A model generated the notes under the pieces. It saw only the letters and a program-made list of their open reading frames with translations, made no database searches and was not told where the DNA came from. The translations under genes were made by a program, and so were the position numbers. Shown piece after piece: positions 16,856 to 26,517 of a stretch of DNA of 64,000 nt (position 1 is the stretch's first letter; each line of letters begins with the position of its first letter). The DNA comes from an uncultured Clostridia bacterium (GTDB taxonomy: Bacteria > Bacillota > Clostridia > Christensenellales > Borkfalkiaceae). Where the stretch lies: contig CANQKF010000005.1 in assembly GCA_947624445.1 (NCBI GenBank), forward strand, positions 31,138-95,137. Reading direction: 5' to 3'.

Positions 16856-19080
16856 AGGTCTACGTCGCGAAAAACGGCGGCTTCTGCGCGGGCGTGCGCA
16901 GGGCGGTCGAGACGGCGTTTTCCGTCCCCGCCGAAAATACCTATGTGCTCGGCGAGCTCATCCACAACGAAGAGGTCGTGGAAGCGGTCGCCGCACGCGG
17001 GATCCGCACGGTTGCTTCCGCCGCGGAAGTTCCCCGCGGCGGGCGGCTCATCATCCGTTCGCACGGCGCGCCGCAGAGGGAATTCGCGATCGCGGCGGAG
17101 CGCGGCGTCGAGGTCGTCGACTGCACCTGCCCGTTCGTCGCGCGCACGCAGCGCATCGTCGCCGCGGCGGGAGCGCAGGGCAAGACGGTCGCGATCGCGG
17201 GAGACCGCGCGCATCCCGAGGTCGCCGGGCTAATCGGTTGGTGCGCGGGGGAGGCGTACGTCTTTGCCTCGGCGGAGGAAGATTTCGGCGCTCTGCGCGG
17301 AAAAGAGGTCGTTTTGGTCGCCCAAACGACCTTTCCGGAGAAAAGATTTTCGGAAATTGCGGAAAATCTTCAAAAAGTATGCCCCAAAACAGTTGAGATT
17401 TTTCCGACAATTTGTTATACTACTGTGTGGAGACAGAAGGAGGCGGCGTTTCTTGCCCGCGCGTGCGAGGCGGTCGTCGTGATCGGAGGTCTCAAGAGCG
17501 GCAACACGAGGCGGCTCGGCGAAATCGCAGAGGCGGAGGGCGCAAAGGTCATTCGCGTCGCGAAGTCCTCGGATTTCGACTATGAAAACGTGAAATTTTT
17601 TAATCGAATCGGCGTCATTGCGGGAGCGAGCACTCCCGATCGGCTGATTCAGGAGGTTCTTTTCAAAATGGTGGAAAACAACGCGGAAGTACAAGAGACC
17701 GAAGTTGCGGGGAGCGCCGCTGAAGCGCCCGAGACCGAGGTCAAGGCAGAGGAAATCGTTCCCGAGACGGCTGCGGCGCCCGAAGAAGCGCCCGCAAAGC
17801 CCGAAGCGCCCGAAGCGCCCAAGTCTGCAATGACGCAGATCCTCGACGATATCGACAAAGAAGAGCGGTATCGCAAGGGGCAGATCATCAAGGTGCGCGT
17901 TGCGCTCGCGACGGACGACGGCATCTTCGTTTCCGGCTCCGGAAAGCTCGAGAACAAGATCCCCGCACAGGAACTTGATTGCGAGGTGTACAACCGCGAA
18001 GTATACGAAGAGAAGGCAAAGGCAGGCGAGGAGATCGAGGTCATGGTCATCGACGTCAAACCTCCGCAGCTCTCCGAGAAGCGCGTGAAAAAGCTCCGCG
18101 AGGAAGAGGCGATGCTTGCCGATATCGAGGGCGGGAAGGAATTCTCCGTCGTCTGCACAGGGACGAACAAGGGCGGGCTCACCGCAGAGCTCGGCACCTA
18201 TCCCGTGTTTGTGCCCCGCCGCGAGATCCGCATCGGCTATGTGAGCGATCTCGAGAAGTATGTCGGAAAGACGCTTCGCCTCAAACTCATCGAGATCCGC
18301 AAGGAGCGCAGAAAGGAGATCATCGCCTCCCAGCGCACCGTTCTCGAGGCCGAGAAAGCGGCCAAAGAGGCGGCGAGAGCCGAAAAGGAAGCCAATTTCT
18401 TTGAGAATATCAACGTCGGCGACGTTGTGGAAGGCAAAGTGGAGCGCGCGACGAGCTTCGGCGCGTTCGTCTCCGTGGGCGGGTTCGATTGCCTGGCGCA
18501 CATCTCCGATCTCGCATGGTCGGGCGTGAAGGAAGTGACCGAGGTCCTCGAGATCGGCAAGCGCTACCAGTTCAAGGTGCTGAAGGTCGACCGCGAAGCC
18601 AAGAAGGTCTCCATCGGCTACAAACAGCTTCAGCCCCAGCCTTGGGAACTCGCCGCCGAGAAGTACGCAGTCGGCGACGTCGTGCACGGCAAGGTCGTCC
18701 GCATCGTTCCGTTCGGCGCGTTCGTCGAACTCGAGCGGGGGATCGACGGGCTCGTGCATGTCTCCCAGATCACGCACGAGTGGCTCGAGAATCCCACGAA
18801 GGCGCTCTCGATCGGGCAGGAAGTCGACGCGCAGATCCTTGCGTTCGATCCCACGGCGAAGAAGATCACGCTCTCCATCAAGGCGCTCCAGCCCCGCGAG
18901 GCCTATGAGCCCCGTCCCGAGCAGGAGGAACCCGCGGCCAACCGCCGCGAGCGCGGGAAGAAGTCCCGCCGCACGGCGCAGTCCTATGCGGATGAGGATG
19001 AGTATAGAGAGTGGAAAGAGGGCGGCGATTTCGGCGCTTCCATCTCCGAGCTTCTCGGCTCCGACGAGGACAAAAAATAA
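16852..19080 (+). CDS. ispH-rpsA: HMBPP reductase (IspH) fused to ribosomal protein S1-type RNA-binding domains
   Basis: A 742-residue fusion. Residues 1 to about 282 are IspH, the last enzyme of the MEP isoprenoid pathway, with the iron-sulfur cysteines Cys12 (GGFCAGV), Cys93 (CTCPF) and Cys188 (PTICYT), plus HPEV at 121. An acidic Ala/Glu/Pro linker (about 285-330) leads to four S1 repeats; the last two (NVGDVVEGKV..., AVGDVVHGKV...) are the best preserved. Known in Clostridia as a standing IspH/S1 fusion next to cmk. Start is GTG 16852, overlapping the plsC stop. The S1 half presumably binds mRNA or the ribosome. dxs and ispA of the same pathway lie at 51.7-54.3 kb. Confidence 0.95.
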   Translation: MKVYVAKNGGFCAGVRRAVETAFSVPAENTYVLGELIHNEEVVEAVAARGIRTVASAAEVPRGGRLIIRSHGAPQREFAIAAERGVEVVDCTCPFVARTQRIVAAAGAQGKTVAIAGDRAHPEVAGLIGWCAGEAYVFASAEEDFGALRGKEVVLVAQTTFPEKRFSEIAENLQKVCPKTVEIFPTICYTTVWRQKEAAFLARACEAVVVIGGLKSGNTRRLGEIAEAEGAKVIRVAKSSDFDYENVKFFNRIGVIAGASTPDRLIQEVLFKMVENNAEVQETEVAGSAAEAPETEVKAEEIVPETAAAPEEAPAKPEAPEAPKSAMTQILDDIDKEERYRKGQIIKVRVALATDDGIFVSGSGKLENKIPAQELDCEVYNREVYEEKAKAGEEIEVMVIDVKPPQLSEKRVKKLREEEAMLADIEGGKEFSVVCTGTNKGGLTAELGTYPVFVPRREIRIGYVSDLEKYVGKTLRLKLIEIRKERRKEIIASQRTVLEAEKAAKEAARAEKEANFFENINVGDVVEGKVERATSFGAFVSVGGFDCLAHISDLAWSGVKEVTEVLEIGKRYQFKVLKVDREAKKVSIGYKQLQPQPWELAAEKYAVGDVVHGKVVRIVPFGAFVELERGIDGLVHVSQITHEWLENPTKALSIGQEVDAQILAFDPTAKKITLSIKALQPREAYEPRPEQEEPAANRRERGKKSRRTAQSYADEDEYREWKEGGDFGASISELLGSDEDKK

Positions 19081-19090
19081 GTCAATGTAA

Positions 19091-19122
19091 AAAATGACGG
19101 GCAGATCGCCCGTCATTTTTTT
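19091..19122 (+). terminator. Rho-independent terminator after ispH-rpsA
   Basis: ATGACGGGC / GCCCGTCAT stem with loop AGATC, T-run on the 3' side and A-run on the 5' side. Confidence 0.92.
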
Positions 19123-19148
19123 GCCGCAAAAAATTTTTGTGCCGCCGT

Positions 19149-19177
19149 TTGCGGGCGGGGAAAGCAGGGTATATATA
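19149..19177 (+). promoter_or_regulatory. Probable promoter of htpG
   Basis: TTGCGG (19149-19154), 17-nt spacer, TATATA (19172-19177). GAGG and ATG 19204 follow at suitable distance. No heat-shock operator is recognised. Confidence 0.55.
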
Positions 19178-19203
19178 GGAAAAGCAAACATTCGAGGTAC
19201 AAC

Positions 19204-21012
19204 ATGGAAAGACAGGGAAACATTCGCATTTCCAGCGAAAACATGATGCCGATCATCAAAAAGTGGCTCTATTCGGAAAAGACGATCTTCCTCCGCGAGA
19301 TCGTCGCCAACGCGGCGGACGCCATCACCAAGCGCAAAAAGCTCGTCGCGATGGGCGAAGCGGAGGCCGCGGAATACAGGATCACGGTGACGACCGACGA
19401 AAAGGCGGGCACGCTCATCGTCGAGGACAACGGCGTCGGCATGACCGAGGAGGAAGTGGAGAAGTACATCACCCAGATCGCCTTCTCGGGCGCCGCCGAC
19501 TTTTTGGAGAAATACGAAAAGGCGGGCGGCGACGGCATCATCGGGCACTTCGGGCTGGGCTTCTATTCCGCCTATATGGTCTCGGACGACATCGAGATCT
19601 TCACAAAGTCCTGCATGGGCGACGCGAAGGCCGTGCGGTGGGAATCGGACGGCGAGAGCACCTACACGATCGGGGACGCCGAGAAGGGGAGCGCGGGCAC
19701 CAAAGTCGTCATGCACCTTGCGGAGGAGGAAAAGGAGTTCCTCTCCGAAGCGCGCATCCGCGAGCTGCTTGCAAAGTACTGCTCCTTCATGCCCTATGAG
19801 ATCTATCTCAATCCCAAGGGCGAGGACGATAAGCCCGTCAACACGCCCGCGCCGCTCTATGCGAAGCAGCCCAAGGACTGCACCGACGAAGAATACCGCG
19901 CCTTCTACCGTGATACCTTCGCCGATTACCAGGAGCCGCTCTTCTGGATCCACCTCAACATGGATTATCCCTTCCGCCTCAAGGGGATCCTGTACTTCCC
20001 GAAGGTCAAAAAGCAGGTCGAGCTCGAGCGCGGGCAGGTGAAGCTCTACTGCAACCAGGTGTACGTCGCCGACAACATCAAGGAAGTCATTCCCGAATTC
20101 CTGATGCTCCTGAACGGCGTGATCGATTGCCCGGATATCCCGCTCAACGTCTCGCGCTCCTTCCTCCAGAACGACCGACAGGTGCAGAAGATCGCCGCGC
20201 ACATCGTCAAAAAGGTGGCGGACAAGCTCATCGAGCTGTTCAAAAACGACAGGAGCCGCTTCGAGAACTGCTGGGAGGACCTTGCGACTTTCGTCAAATT
20301 CGGCTGCGTCAAGGATGACAGCTTCTATCAGAAGGTCAAGGAGATCATCATCTACAAGAACCTTGCGGGAGAATATCGCCCGCTCGAGAGCTTTCTCGGC
20401 GAGGAGATCTCCGACGCGGAGGCGGAAAAGGGGACCGAGCCGCAACCCGTCTACTATGTCTCCGATCCCGATAAGCAGGCGCAGTATGTGAAGATGTTCA
20501 AGGACGCCGGGCTCGACGCCATCCTCTGCGATACCTACATCGACCCGCACTTCATCAGCTATATCGAATACAAAAATCCCAAACGGGTGCGCTTTTTGCG
20601 CATCGACGCCGATGTCGCGGGCGCGCTCAGAGAGGAGGGGGAGGAGGACGGCGCCCTCAAAGAGATCTTTGAGAACGTTTTGAAGGAGCGGAAGGTCGCC
20701 GTCAAATGCGAAAAGCTCAAGGATCCCACCGTTCCCGCGATCGTCAACGTCGCCGAATTCATGCGGAGAATGTCCGAAATGAACAGTTTTTACCGTATGG
20801 GGGATCTGCCCGCGGATCTGACGCTCGTTGTGAACACCGCGAACGAAAGCGTCGCCGCGCTCAAGGGCGCGGAGGAAGAGACCCGCAAAATAGGGGTGGA
20901 ATATATCTATTTCCTCGCCCTCATGAGCTACCGTCCGCTGACGCCGCAGGAGCACGAGGAGTTCACCGCCGCGAGCAACACGCTGCTCGTCAAATATTTG
21001 GAAAAAAAGTAA
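19204..21012 (+). CDS. htpG: Molecular chaperone HtpG (Hsp90)
   Basis: ATP-dependent cytosolic chaperone. The 602-residue protein carries the GHKL ATPase motifs: [11 protein letters not shown] (Asn/Asp region), VEDNGVGM and [13 protein letters not shown], followed by the middle-domain block [25 protein letters not shown] and [14 protein letters not shown] with the catalytic-loop Arg. The usual C-terminal dimerisation domain is present. Slightly shorter than E. coli HtpG (624). It has its own promoter and is followed by the cold-shock gene after 115 bp without a clear terminator. Confidence 0.97.
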   Translation: MERQGNIRISSENMMPIIKKWLYSEKTIFLREIVANAADAITKRKKLVAMGEAEAAEYRITVTTDEKAGTLIVEDNGVGMTEEEVEKYITQIAFSGAADFLEKYEKAGGDGIIGHFGLGFYSAYMVSDDIEIFTKSCMGDAKAVRWESDGESTYTIGDAEKGSAGTKVVMHLAEEEKEFLSEARIRELLAKYCSFMPYEIYLNPKGEDDKPVNTPAPLYAKQPKDCTDEEYRAFYRDTFADYQEPLFWIHLNMDYPFRLKGILYFPKVKKQVELERGQVKLYCNQVYVADNIKEVIPEFLMLLNGVIDCPDIPLNVSRSFLQNDRQVQKIAAHIVKKVADKLIELFKNDRSRFENCWEDLATFVKFGCVKDDSFYQKVKEIIIYKNLAGEYRPLESFLGEEISDAEAEKGTEPQPVYYVSDPDKQAQYVKMFKDAGLDAILCDTYIDPHFISYIEYKNPKRVRFLRIDADVAGALREEGEEDGALKEIFENVLKERKVAVKCEKLKDPTVPAIVNVAEFMRRMSEMNSFYRMGDLPADLTLVVNTANESVAALKGAEEETRKIGVEYIYFLALMSYRPLTPQEHEEFTAASNTLLVKYLEKK

Positions 21013-21031
21013 GAATTTTTCAAATTTGCTA

Positions 21032-21060
21032 TTGACAATCGGGGCGCCGACTGCTATAAT
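21032..21060 (+). promoter_or_regulatory. Sigma-A promoter of the cold-shock gene
   Basis: TTGACA (21032-21037), 17-nt spacer, TATAAT (21055-21060). The leader of about 60 nt is longer than at most promoters here, as is common for csp mRNAs whose leader responds to temperature; that regulation is inferred from family knowledge. Confidence 0.88.
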
Positions 21061-21127
21061 AACAGTCGGTGTGAAAAAAGGACAGCGCACTGCCGCTGCC
21101 CGCTTGACACGACAGGAGGTAACTATT

Positions 21128-21340
21128 GTGAACGGAACTGTGAAATGGTTCAATGACGGAAAGGGGTATGGCTTCATTTCCAACGACGAAGGCGGGGACG
21201 ACGTGTTTGTGCACTTCTCCGCGATCCAGACGGACGGCTTCCGCACGCTCAAAGAGGGTCAGAAAGTGACTTTCGAGACGGAACCCGATCCGAAAGACAG
21301 CGGCAAACTTCGCGCTGTCAACGTCGTACCCGTTTCCTGA
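21128..21340 (+). CDS. csp: Cold-shock protein (CspA family)
   Basis: Single OB-fold nucleic-acid chaperone of 70 residues, full family length. Both RNA-binding motifs are present: RNP1 as KGYGFI and RNP2 as VFVHF. I choose GTG 21128 ([15 protein letters not shown]), because AGGAGG sits 8 nt upstream and the homologous product begins there; the ORF-track start lies upstream of the promoter. A rho-independent terminator follows. Confidence 0.95.
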   Translation: MNGTVKWFNDGKGYGFISNDEGGDDVFVHFSAIQTDGFRTLKEGQKVTFETEPDPKDSGKLRAVNVVPVS

Positions 21341-21367
21341 AGCGGTACATGGATGGAAAAAAGATGG

Positions 21368-21407
21368 AAAAAAGAGACGCGCTGCTTGTTTTGCGCGTTC
21401 TTTTTTG
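21368..21407 (+). terminator. Rho-independent terminator after csp
   Basis: AAAAAAGAGACGCGC pairs with GCGCGTTCTTTTTT (one bulged G) and ends in a T-run. Confidence 0.8.
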
Positions 21408-21452
21408 TATTCGGCGCATAAAAATCGGCAATCATAATGTGGAGGGAGCTGC

Positions 21453-22484
21453 ATGAAGATCGCATTTTTCGACGCAAAAGAGTACGATATCCCGTCCTTC
21501 CAAGCGGCGGCGAAAGGGACGGATCTCGAGTTCAAATTCTATGAGACAAAGCTCACGGCGGATACCGTCGAGCTCGCGAAGGGATACGACGGCGTATGCG
21601 TGTTCGTCAACGACGTTGTGGACAGCGCGGTCATCGAGAAGCTCGCGGAATACGGCATCGGCGTGCTTGCCCTGCGCTGCGCGGGGTATAACAATGTGGA
21701 TATCCGCCGTTGCTACGGGAAGCTGCACGTCGTCCGCGTGCCCGCTTATTCACCGTATGCCGTTGCCGAACACACCATGGCACTGCTTCTCACTTCGATC
21801 CGCCGCATCCACAAGGCGTATAACCGCACGAAGGATTTCAACTTCTCTTTGCGCGGGCTCACGGGCTTCGACCTGCACGGAAAGACGGTCGGCGTCATCG
21901 GCACGGGGAAGATCGGCAGGATCTTTATCGACATCTGCCGCGGGTTCGGCATGCACGTCATCGCCTACGATAAGTATCCAGCGCAGGGGACGGACATCGA
22001 GTATGTTTCGACGGACGAACTCTTCCGCCGCAGCGACATCATCTCCCTGCACTGCCCGCTCACCGAGGAGACCTATCACATCATCGGGCGCGAAGCGATC
22101 GGAAAGCTCAAAAAGGGCGCCGTCATCCTCAACACCTCGCGCGGGGCGCTCATCGACGCCGAAGCGCTGCTCGAGGGCATCAAGCGGCGGATCGTCGGCG
22201 CGGCGTGCCTCGACGTCTATGAAGAGGAATCGGATATTTTCTTCCGCGATTTCTCGGGGCACATCGTCGAGGACGACGTGCTCGCGCGGCTCATTTCCAT
22301 GCCCAACGTCATCGTGACGAGCCACCAGGCCTTCCTCACCGAGGAGGCGCTCACGAACATCGCCGAGACGACGGTTGCCAACCTGCGCGCCTACTTTGCG
22401 GGGGAACATCTCGAAAACGAGCTCTGCTACCGCTGCGGAAAGGTGGAGGACTGCAAAAAGGAGCGGAGCGAGCGCTGCTTCTGA
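21453..22484 (+). CDS. ldhA: D-lactate dehydrogenase (D-2-hydroxyacid dehydrogenase family)
   Basis: NADH-dependent enzyme expected to reduce pyruvate to D-lactate in fermentation. The 343-residue protein shows the Rossmann motif GVIGTGKIGRIF, the catalytic Arg in NTSRGALID, the Glu in DVYEEES and the catalytic His in TSHQAFLTEEAL, with the overall layout of LdhA-type D-LDH (FFRDFSGHIVEDDVLARL). GGAGGG precedes the ATG. It is monocistronic between two terminators. A Cys-containing tail (LCYRCGKVEDCKKERSERCF) extends beyond the usual end and might bind metal or be disordered. Confidence 0.92.
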   Translation: MKIAFFDAKEYDIPSFQAAAKGTDLEFKFYETKLTADTVELAKGYDGVCVFVNDVVDSAVIEKLAEYGIGVLALRCAGYNNVDIRRCYGKLHVVRVPAYSPYAVAEHTMALLLTSIRRIHKAYNRTKDFNFSLRGLTGFDLHGKTVGVIGTGKIGRIFIDICRGFGMHVIAYDKYPAQGTDIEYVSTDELFRRSDIISLHCPLTEETYHIIGREAIGKLKKGAVILNTSRGALIDAEALLEGIKRRIVGAACLDVYEEESDIFFRDFSGHIVEDDVLARLISMPNVIVTSHQAFLTEEALTNIAETTVANLRAYFAGEHLENELCYRCGKVEDCKKERSERCF

Positions 22485-22497
22485 CCAAAAAACGATA

Positions 22498-22528
22498 GAA
22501 AAAAGCACCGCACTGCGGTGCTTTTTTT
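22498..22528. terminator. Bidirectional terminator between ldhA and spoVG
   Basis: AAAAAAGCACCGCA / TGCGGTGCTTTTTTT: a perfect stem with A-run and T-run, so it can serve both convergent genes. Confidence 0.93.
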
Positions 22529-22808
22529 ACTCTTGTCCGCCCACGGGCGCGCCTGCAAGCGCCTCTTTGTAGTGCTGCAGGATGATCTCGGAGAGCAGGT
22601 TGCGCGTCTCCTGGTTGATGGGGTGCGCAATATCTTTATACTCTCCTTCGGCAGTCCTGCGGCTCGGCATTCCGATGAAGAGCTCGCCCTCCCGCTCGAG
22701 GATCTTGATGTCGTGAACGACAAAGCACGCGTCGATCGTGATCGACGCCACTGCGCGGAGCATTCCTTCGCGCGTCACCAAGCGAATCCGTACGTCGCTG
22801 ATCTGCAT
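22527..22808 (-). CDS. spoVG: SpoVG, RNA-binding regulator
   Basis: Small conserved Firmicute protein (93 residues here) that binds RNA/DNA and affects sporulation and cell division. It starts MQISDVRIRLV and contains AVASITIDACFVVHDIKILE and GLFIGMPSRR-type core (LFIGMPSRRT), all hallmarks of the family. The start at 22808 is chosen over the ORF-track start because AGGAGGG lies just upstream. It is transcribed against its neighbours and shares a terminator with ldhA. Confidence 0.97.
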   Translation of the reverse strand: MQISDVRIRLVTREGMLRAVASITIDACFVVHDIKILEREGELFIGMPSRRTAEGEYKDIAHPINQETRNLLSEIILQHYKEALAGAPVGGQE

Positions 22809-22840
22809 TTCACATTCCCTCCTATCCGTATGTACTATCC

Positions 22841-22869
22841 ATTTTAACATAATATTTTATAAAAAACAA
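22841..22869 (-). promoter_or_regulatory. Probable promoter of spoVG
   Basis: On the - strand: TTGTTT (22869-22864), 17-nt spacer, TAAAAT (22846-22841). About 26 nt of leader with AGGAGGG follows. No sigma-H consensus was recognised. Confidence 0.5.
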
Positions 22870-22981
22870 TCATTTGCGCATAAATAATTTTGATAAAACA
22901 AAAATTTTCACAAATATTTCACAATTCATGCCGCAAGCGAGCCCTTGCACCGCCGCGCGGGGGTTCGGCATAGAATGGGGC

Positions 22982-24301
22982 ATGGATTCCGTGTGTGCTG
23001 ATCCGAAAGGGATCTATTTCATTGGGATCGGCGGCGTGAGCATGAGCGCATTGGCGCTCCTTCTTCAGGACCGCGGCTATTCGGTGCGGGGCAGCGACGC
23101 CGTGCTCGGTGAGACGACCGCCCGCCTTGCCGCTTGCGGGATCCCCGTCTCCCGCGGCGAGGGGGAAGAGATCACAGAGCCGACCGTCGTCTACACGGGC
23201 GCCGTCGATGCGCGTCATCCGCAGCTCGCGGCGGCGATGAGCGCGGGAAAACGCCTGATCGCGCGCGCCGAGTTGCTCGGACGCTTTGCGGAGGGATTTC
23301 CGCATACGCTTTCCGTAGCCGGTTGCCATGGAAAGACAACGGCGAGCTGCATGCTTGCGCATGTGCTCTCGGCATGCGCGGCGCCCTTCACGGCGCACAT
23401 CGGCGGGGAAGATCTCGATTTCGGCAACTGCCGCATCGCGGGGCGGGAATACTTTGTGACCGAAGCATGCGAATTCAAGCGGAGTTTTCTCTCGCTGAAG
23501 AGCTCGGTCGCCGTCATCCTCAACTGCGACCGCGACCACACGGATTGCTACCGCAACGACGGGGAGACCTTTGCGGCGTATTCCGCGTTTGCGGCGCAGG
23601 CGAAGGAAGTCGTCGTGAATGCGGACGACCCGCGGGCGCGGCGCATCCCGCATACGACCGATTTCGGGCTGTTTGCGGGCGAGATCCGTGCGGAGCAGCT
23701 CGTCGCGACGGGCGAAAAATACGCCTTCACGATCGCCGAGCGGGGGATCCCCGTCGTGCGCGTGTCGCTTCGGGTCGTCGGGAAAGTCCACATCTACAAC
23801 GCGCTTGCGGCGTATGCCGCGGCGCGGCGCTGCGGCTTTGCGCCCGCGCAGATCAAGGAGGGGCTTGAGGCCTTCCGCGGGGTGAAACGGCGGTTCGAAC
23901 GGGTGGGGACGATCGGGGGCGCCGAGGTCGTCTGCGACTATGCGCACCATCCGCGGGAGATCGCGGCGACGATCGCGACCGCGCAAAAACTGTGCAGAGG
24001 GGAGCTGCGCGTCGTCTTTCAGCCGCACACCTACACCCGCACCCGCGATTTTCTCGCAGATTTCGTGCGGGTCCTCGGCGGCTGCGAGCGCCCGATCGTA
24101 TACAGCACCTATTCGGCGCGGGAGGCATTCGACTTCGCGGGCAGCGCCTGCCGTCTCGCGGCGAGCATTCCCGATGCCCGCTATGTGCAGAGCCCGCAAC
24201 AGCTCAAGCGGCGCCTTACGGAGGGGCTCACGCCGCGGGATCTCGTGCTCGTGCTCGGCGCGGGCGACATCTATGCGATCGTGCGCTCCATTCTTGATTG
24301 A
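22982..24301 (+). CDS. murC: UDP-N-acetylmuramate--L-alanine ligase
   Basis: Adds L-Ala to UDP-MurNAc, the first peptide step of peptidoglycan synthesis. I start at ATG 22982, giving 439 residues beginning MDSVCADPKGIYFIGIGGVSMSALA, which places the N-terminal UDP-binding GIGGVSM motif at the usual position; the ORF-track start adds 36 unusual residues. The ATP-binding loop is AGCHGKTTAS, followed by the conserved acidic EACEFKRSFL (Glu) and NCDRDHTDCY segments, and DYAHHPREI in the C-terminal ligase domain. No Shine-Dalgarno is evident; TAGAAT lies 5 nt before the ATG, so initiation may be leaderless. It ends with its own terminator. Confidence 0.93.
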   Translation: MDSVCADPKGIYFIGIGGVSMSALALLLQDRGYSVRGSDAVLGETTARLAACGIPVSRGEGEEITEPTVVYTGAVDARHPQLAAAMSAGKRLIARAELLGRFAEGFPHTLSVAGCHGKTTASCMLAHVLSACAAPFTAHIGGEDLDFGNCRIAGREYFVTEACEFKRSFLSLKSSVAVILNCDRDHTDCYRNDGETFAAYSAFAAQAKEVVVNADDPRARRIPHTTDFGLFAGEIRAEQLVATGEKYAFTIAERGIPVVRVSLRVVGKVHIYNALAAYAAARRCGFAPAQIKEGLEAFRGVKRRFERVGTIGGAEVVCDYAHHPREIAATIATAQKLCRGELRVVFQPHTYTRTRDFLADFVRVLGGCERPIVYSTYSAREAFDFAGSACRLAASIPDARYVQSPQQLKRRLTEGLTPRDLVLVLGAGDIYAIVRSILD

Positions 24302-24318
24302 ATTTGCGATATTTCTGC

Positions 24319-24358
24319 GGTCCGACAGCCAAACTATAGGTTGCCGGACTCTTTTTTC
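24319..24358 (+). terminator. Rho-independent terminator after murC
   Basis: GGTCCGACAGCC pairs with GGTTGCCGGACT (G-U pairs included) across AAACTATA, followed by CTTTTTT. Confidence 0.75.
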
Positions 24359-24428
24359 GCCGTGGAAAGCGGCGGAGGGCAGGCGCAGAAAAAATTTCCG
24401 AATCGGGGGAAAAATTTGGGATTTGGTA

Positions 24429-24457
24429 TTGAAACTCACGTAAAAATATAGTATAAT
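24429..24457 (+). promoter_or_regulatory. Sigma-A promoter of the glycogen operon
   Basis: TTGAAA (24429-24434), 17-nt spacer, TATAAT (24452-24457). It is the only clear promoter ahead of glgB-glgC-glgD-glgA-glgP-GH13, so the six genes are probably one transcript of about 10 kb. Confidence 0.85.
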
Positions 24458-24516
24458 AAGATCATGCGCGGGGGTGCGCCCGCGGGAACAAGGGGGAAGC
24501 CGCAAGGCGATTGGAT

Positions 24517-26490
24517 ATGAACGATCGGGCAAACAGCGAAACGGCGCGGGAGACGGATTTTCCGCTTCATCTCTATCATCACGGAAAGAACGACCGCATC
24601 TACGAGATCTTCGGCTCGCACTCTGCCGCCGAGGGGGGAGAAGCGGGCTATGTGTTCCGCGTCTGGGCACCGCACGCGAAGCGGGTCTCTGTCGTGGGCG
24701 ATTTCAACGGATGGCGGGAGGACGCGCACGTCATGCGCCGCATGATCGACGGCGAGAGTTTCGAGCTGTTCATCCCGGGGATCAAGCAATACGATACCTA
24801 TAAATATTGCATCGAAGCGCAGGACGGCCGCAGGCTCATGAAGTGCGATCCCGTCGGCTTCCACACCGAGACGCCGCCCGCCAACGCTTCGAAGGTCTAC
24901 GATCTCTCGGGATACGCCTGGGAGGACGCCGAATATCTGCGCGCGCGCGATCAAAAGAATGTTTTCACGTCGCCGATGAACATCTACGAGGTCAATCTTC
25001 TCTCGTGGAAGCGCCATGCCGACGGAAACTTCCTCTCCTACCGCGATCTTGCGACCGAGCTCGTTTCCTATGTCAAGGAGATGGGGTATACGCATGTCGA
25101 GTTCATGCCCGTCACCGAATATCCCTTCGACGGCTCGTGGGGATACCAGGTCACGGGATATTTTGCGGTCACTTCCCGCCTCGGGACGCCCCACGACTTC
25201 ATGTATCTCGTCGATTGTTTCCACCGCGCGGGGATCGGCGTCATCGTCGATTGGGTGCCCGCGCACTTCCCGAAGGACGCCCACGGGCTCTATGAGTTCG
25301 ACGGACAACCTCTCTACGAGAGCAGCCAGTGGGACCGCATGGAGCACAAGAGCTGGGGGACCCGCCGCTTCGACTACGGCAGGAACGAAGTGCTCTCGTT
25401 CCTGATTTCGGGCGCCTGCTTTTTCTTCGACCGCTTCCATGTCGACGGGCTCCGCGTGGACGCCGTCGCCTCGATGCTCTATCTCGACTACGACAAGCGC
25501 CCGGGCGAATGGGTGCCCAACATCTACGGCGAAAACAAGAATCTTGAGGCGATCGCCTTCCTGCGCAGGCTCAACGAGGCGGTGTTCCGCCGCTTCCCGT
25601 CCGCGCTCATGATCGCGGAGGAATCCACGGCGTGGGGGCTCGTCACCAAGCCCGGGAGCGTCGGGGGGCTGGGCTTCAACTTCAAGTGGAACATGGGCTG
25701 GATGAACGATATGCTCTCCTATCTTTCCCTCAATCCCTACTTCCGCATGAACAACCACAACAAACTCACGTTTTCGATGATGTACGCCTTCTCGGAGAAC
25801 TATGTGCTTCCCATCTCGCACGACGAAGTGGTGCACGGAAAGTGTTCGCTCATCAACAAGATGCCGGGCGAATACGCCGAGAAGTTTGCGGGCGTGCGCG
25901 CCTTCCTCGGCTATATGATGGCGCACCCCGGCAAGAAGCTCAACTTCATGGGGTATGAATTCGGGCAGTTCAAGGAGTGGGATTACCGCGAGGGGCTGGA
26001 ATTCTTCCTCCGCGATACCTACGAGCTCCACGGCAAGCTCTCGGAGTACGTCAAGGCGCTCAACCGCTTCTATACCGCGACGCCCGCCTTCTATGAGGTC
26101 GAAGATTCGTGGGAGGGCTTCGAATGGCTCGCACCCGACGACGCCGACCGCAACATCGTCTCTTTCATCCGCCGCGACAGGGCGGGCGGCGAGGTCATCT
26201 GCCTCTCCTGCTTCTCGGGGGCGGACGCCGAGGACTATCTGCTCGGCGTCAACCGCAAGGGGAAATATAAGATCGTGTTCTGCACCGACGATAAGCAGTT
26301 CGGCGGCACGGGGCGGGTCACGCGGAAAACGCTCACTGCCGTCCGCCGTCCCAGCCACGGGAAGATGTATTCGCTGCCCATCGCCGTTCCGAAATTCACG
26401 ACGATGTATCTCGTCTATGTGCCCGCGGGGGAACGGGCGCCCAAAAAGGGAACAACGGCAAAACAGCCGCAAATCAACGATAAAGTTTGA
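24517..26490 (+). CDS. glgB: 1,4-alpha-glucan branching enzyme
   Basis: GH13 transglycosidase that introduces alpha-1,6 branches into glycogen. The 657-residue protein has an N-terminal CBM48-type module (VFRVWAPHAKRVSVVGDFNGW), then the catalytic barrel with IVDWVPAHFPKD, DGLRVDAVASM (Asp nucleophile), MIAEESTAW (Glu acid/base) and LPISHDEVVHGK (transition-state Asp). A C-terminal all-beta domain follows. Start ATG 24517 is preferred over the TTG two codons earlier. First gene of the operon, 27 bp before glgC. Confidence 0.97.
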   Translation: MNDRANSETARETDFPLHLYHHGKNDRIYEIFGSHSAAEGGEAGYVFRVWAPHAKRVSVVGDFNGWREDAHVMRRMIDGESFELFIPGIKQYDTYKYCIEAQDGRRLMKCDPVGFHTETPPANASKVYDLSGYAWEDAEYLRARDQKNVFTSPMNIYEVNLLSWKRHADGNFLSYRDLATELVSYVKEMGYTHVEFMPVTEYPFDGSWGYQVTGYFAVTSRLGTPHDFMYLVDCFHRAGIGVIVDWVPAHFPKDAHGLYEFDGQPLYESSQWDRMEHKSWGTRRFDYGRNEVLSFLISGACFFFDRFHVDGLRVDAVASMLYLDYDKRPGEWVPNIYGENKNLEAIAFLRRLNEAVFRRFPSALMIAEESTAWGLVTKPGSVGGLGFNFKWNMGWMNDMLSYLSLNPYFRMNNHNKLTFSMMYAFSENYVLPISHDEVVHGKCSLINKMPGEYAEKFAGVRAFLGYMMAHPGKKLNFMGYEFGQFKEWDYREGLEFFLRDTYELHGKLSEYVKALNRFYTATPAFYEVEDSWEGFEWLAPDDADRNIVSFIRRDRAGGEVICLSCFSGADAEDYLLGVNRKGKYKIVFCTDDKQFGGTGRVTRKTLTAVRRPSHGKMYSLPIAVPKFTTMYLVYVPAGERAPKKGTTAKQPQINDKV

Positions 26491-26517
26491 AAGAATCCGA
26501 AGGGGGTAATTCAGGAA

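Noticed and set aside
17230-21252. 1340-aa - strand ORF
   Set aside because: Spans the complement of ispH-rpsA, htpG and csp, and crosses their terminator and promoters. It is a codon-bias artefact despite its length.
21405-21440. Promoter of ldhA
   Set aside because: TTGTAT and CATAAT are present but 22 nt apart, outside the usual spacing.
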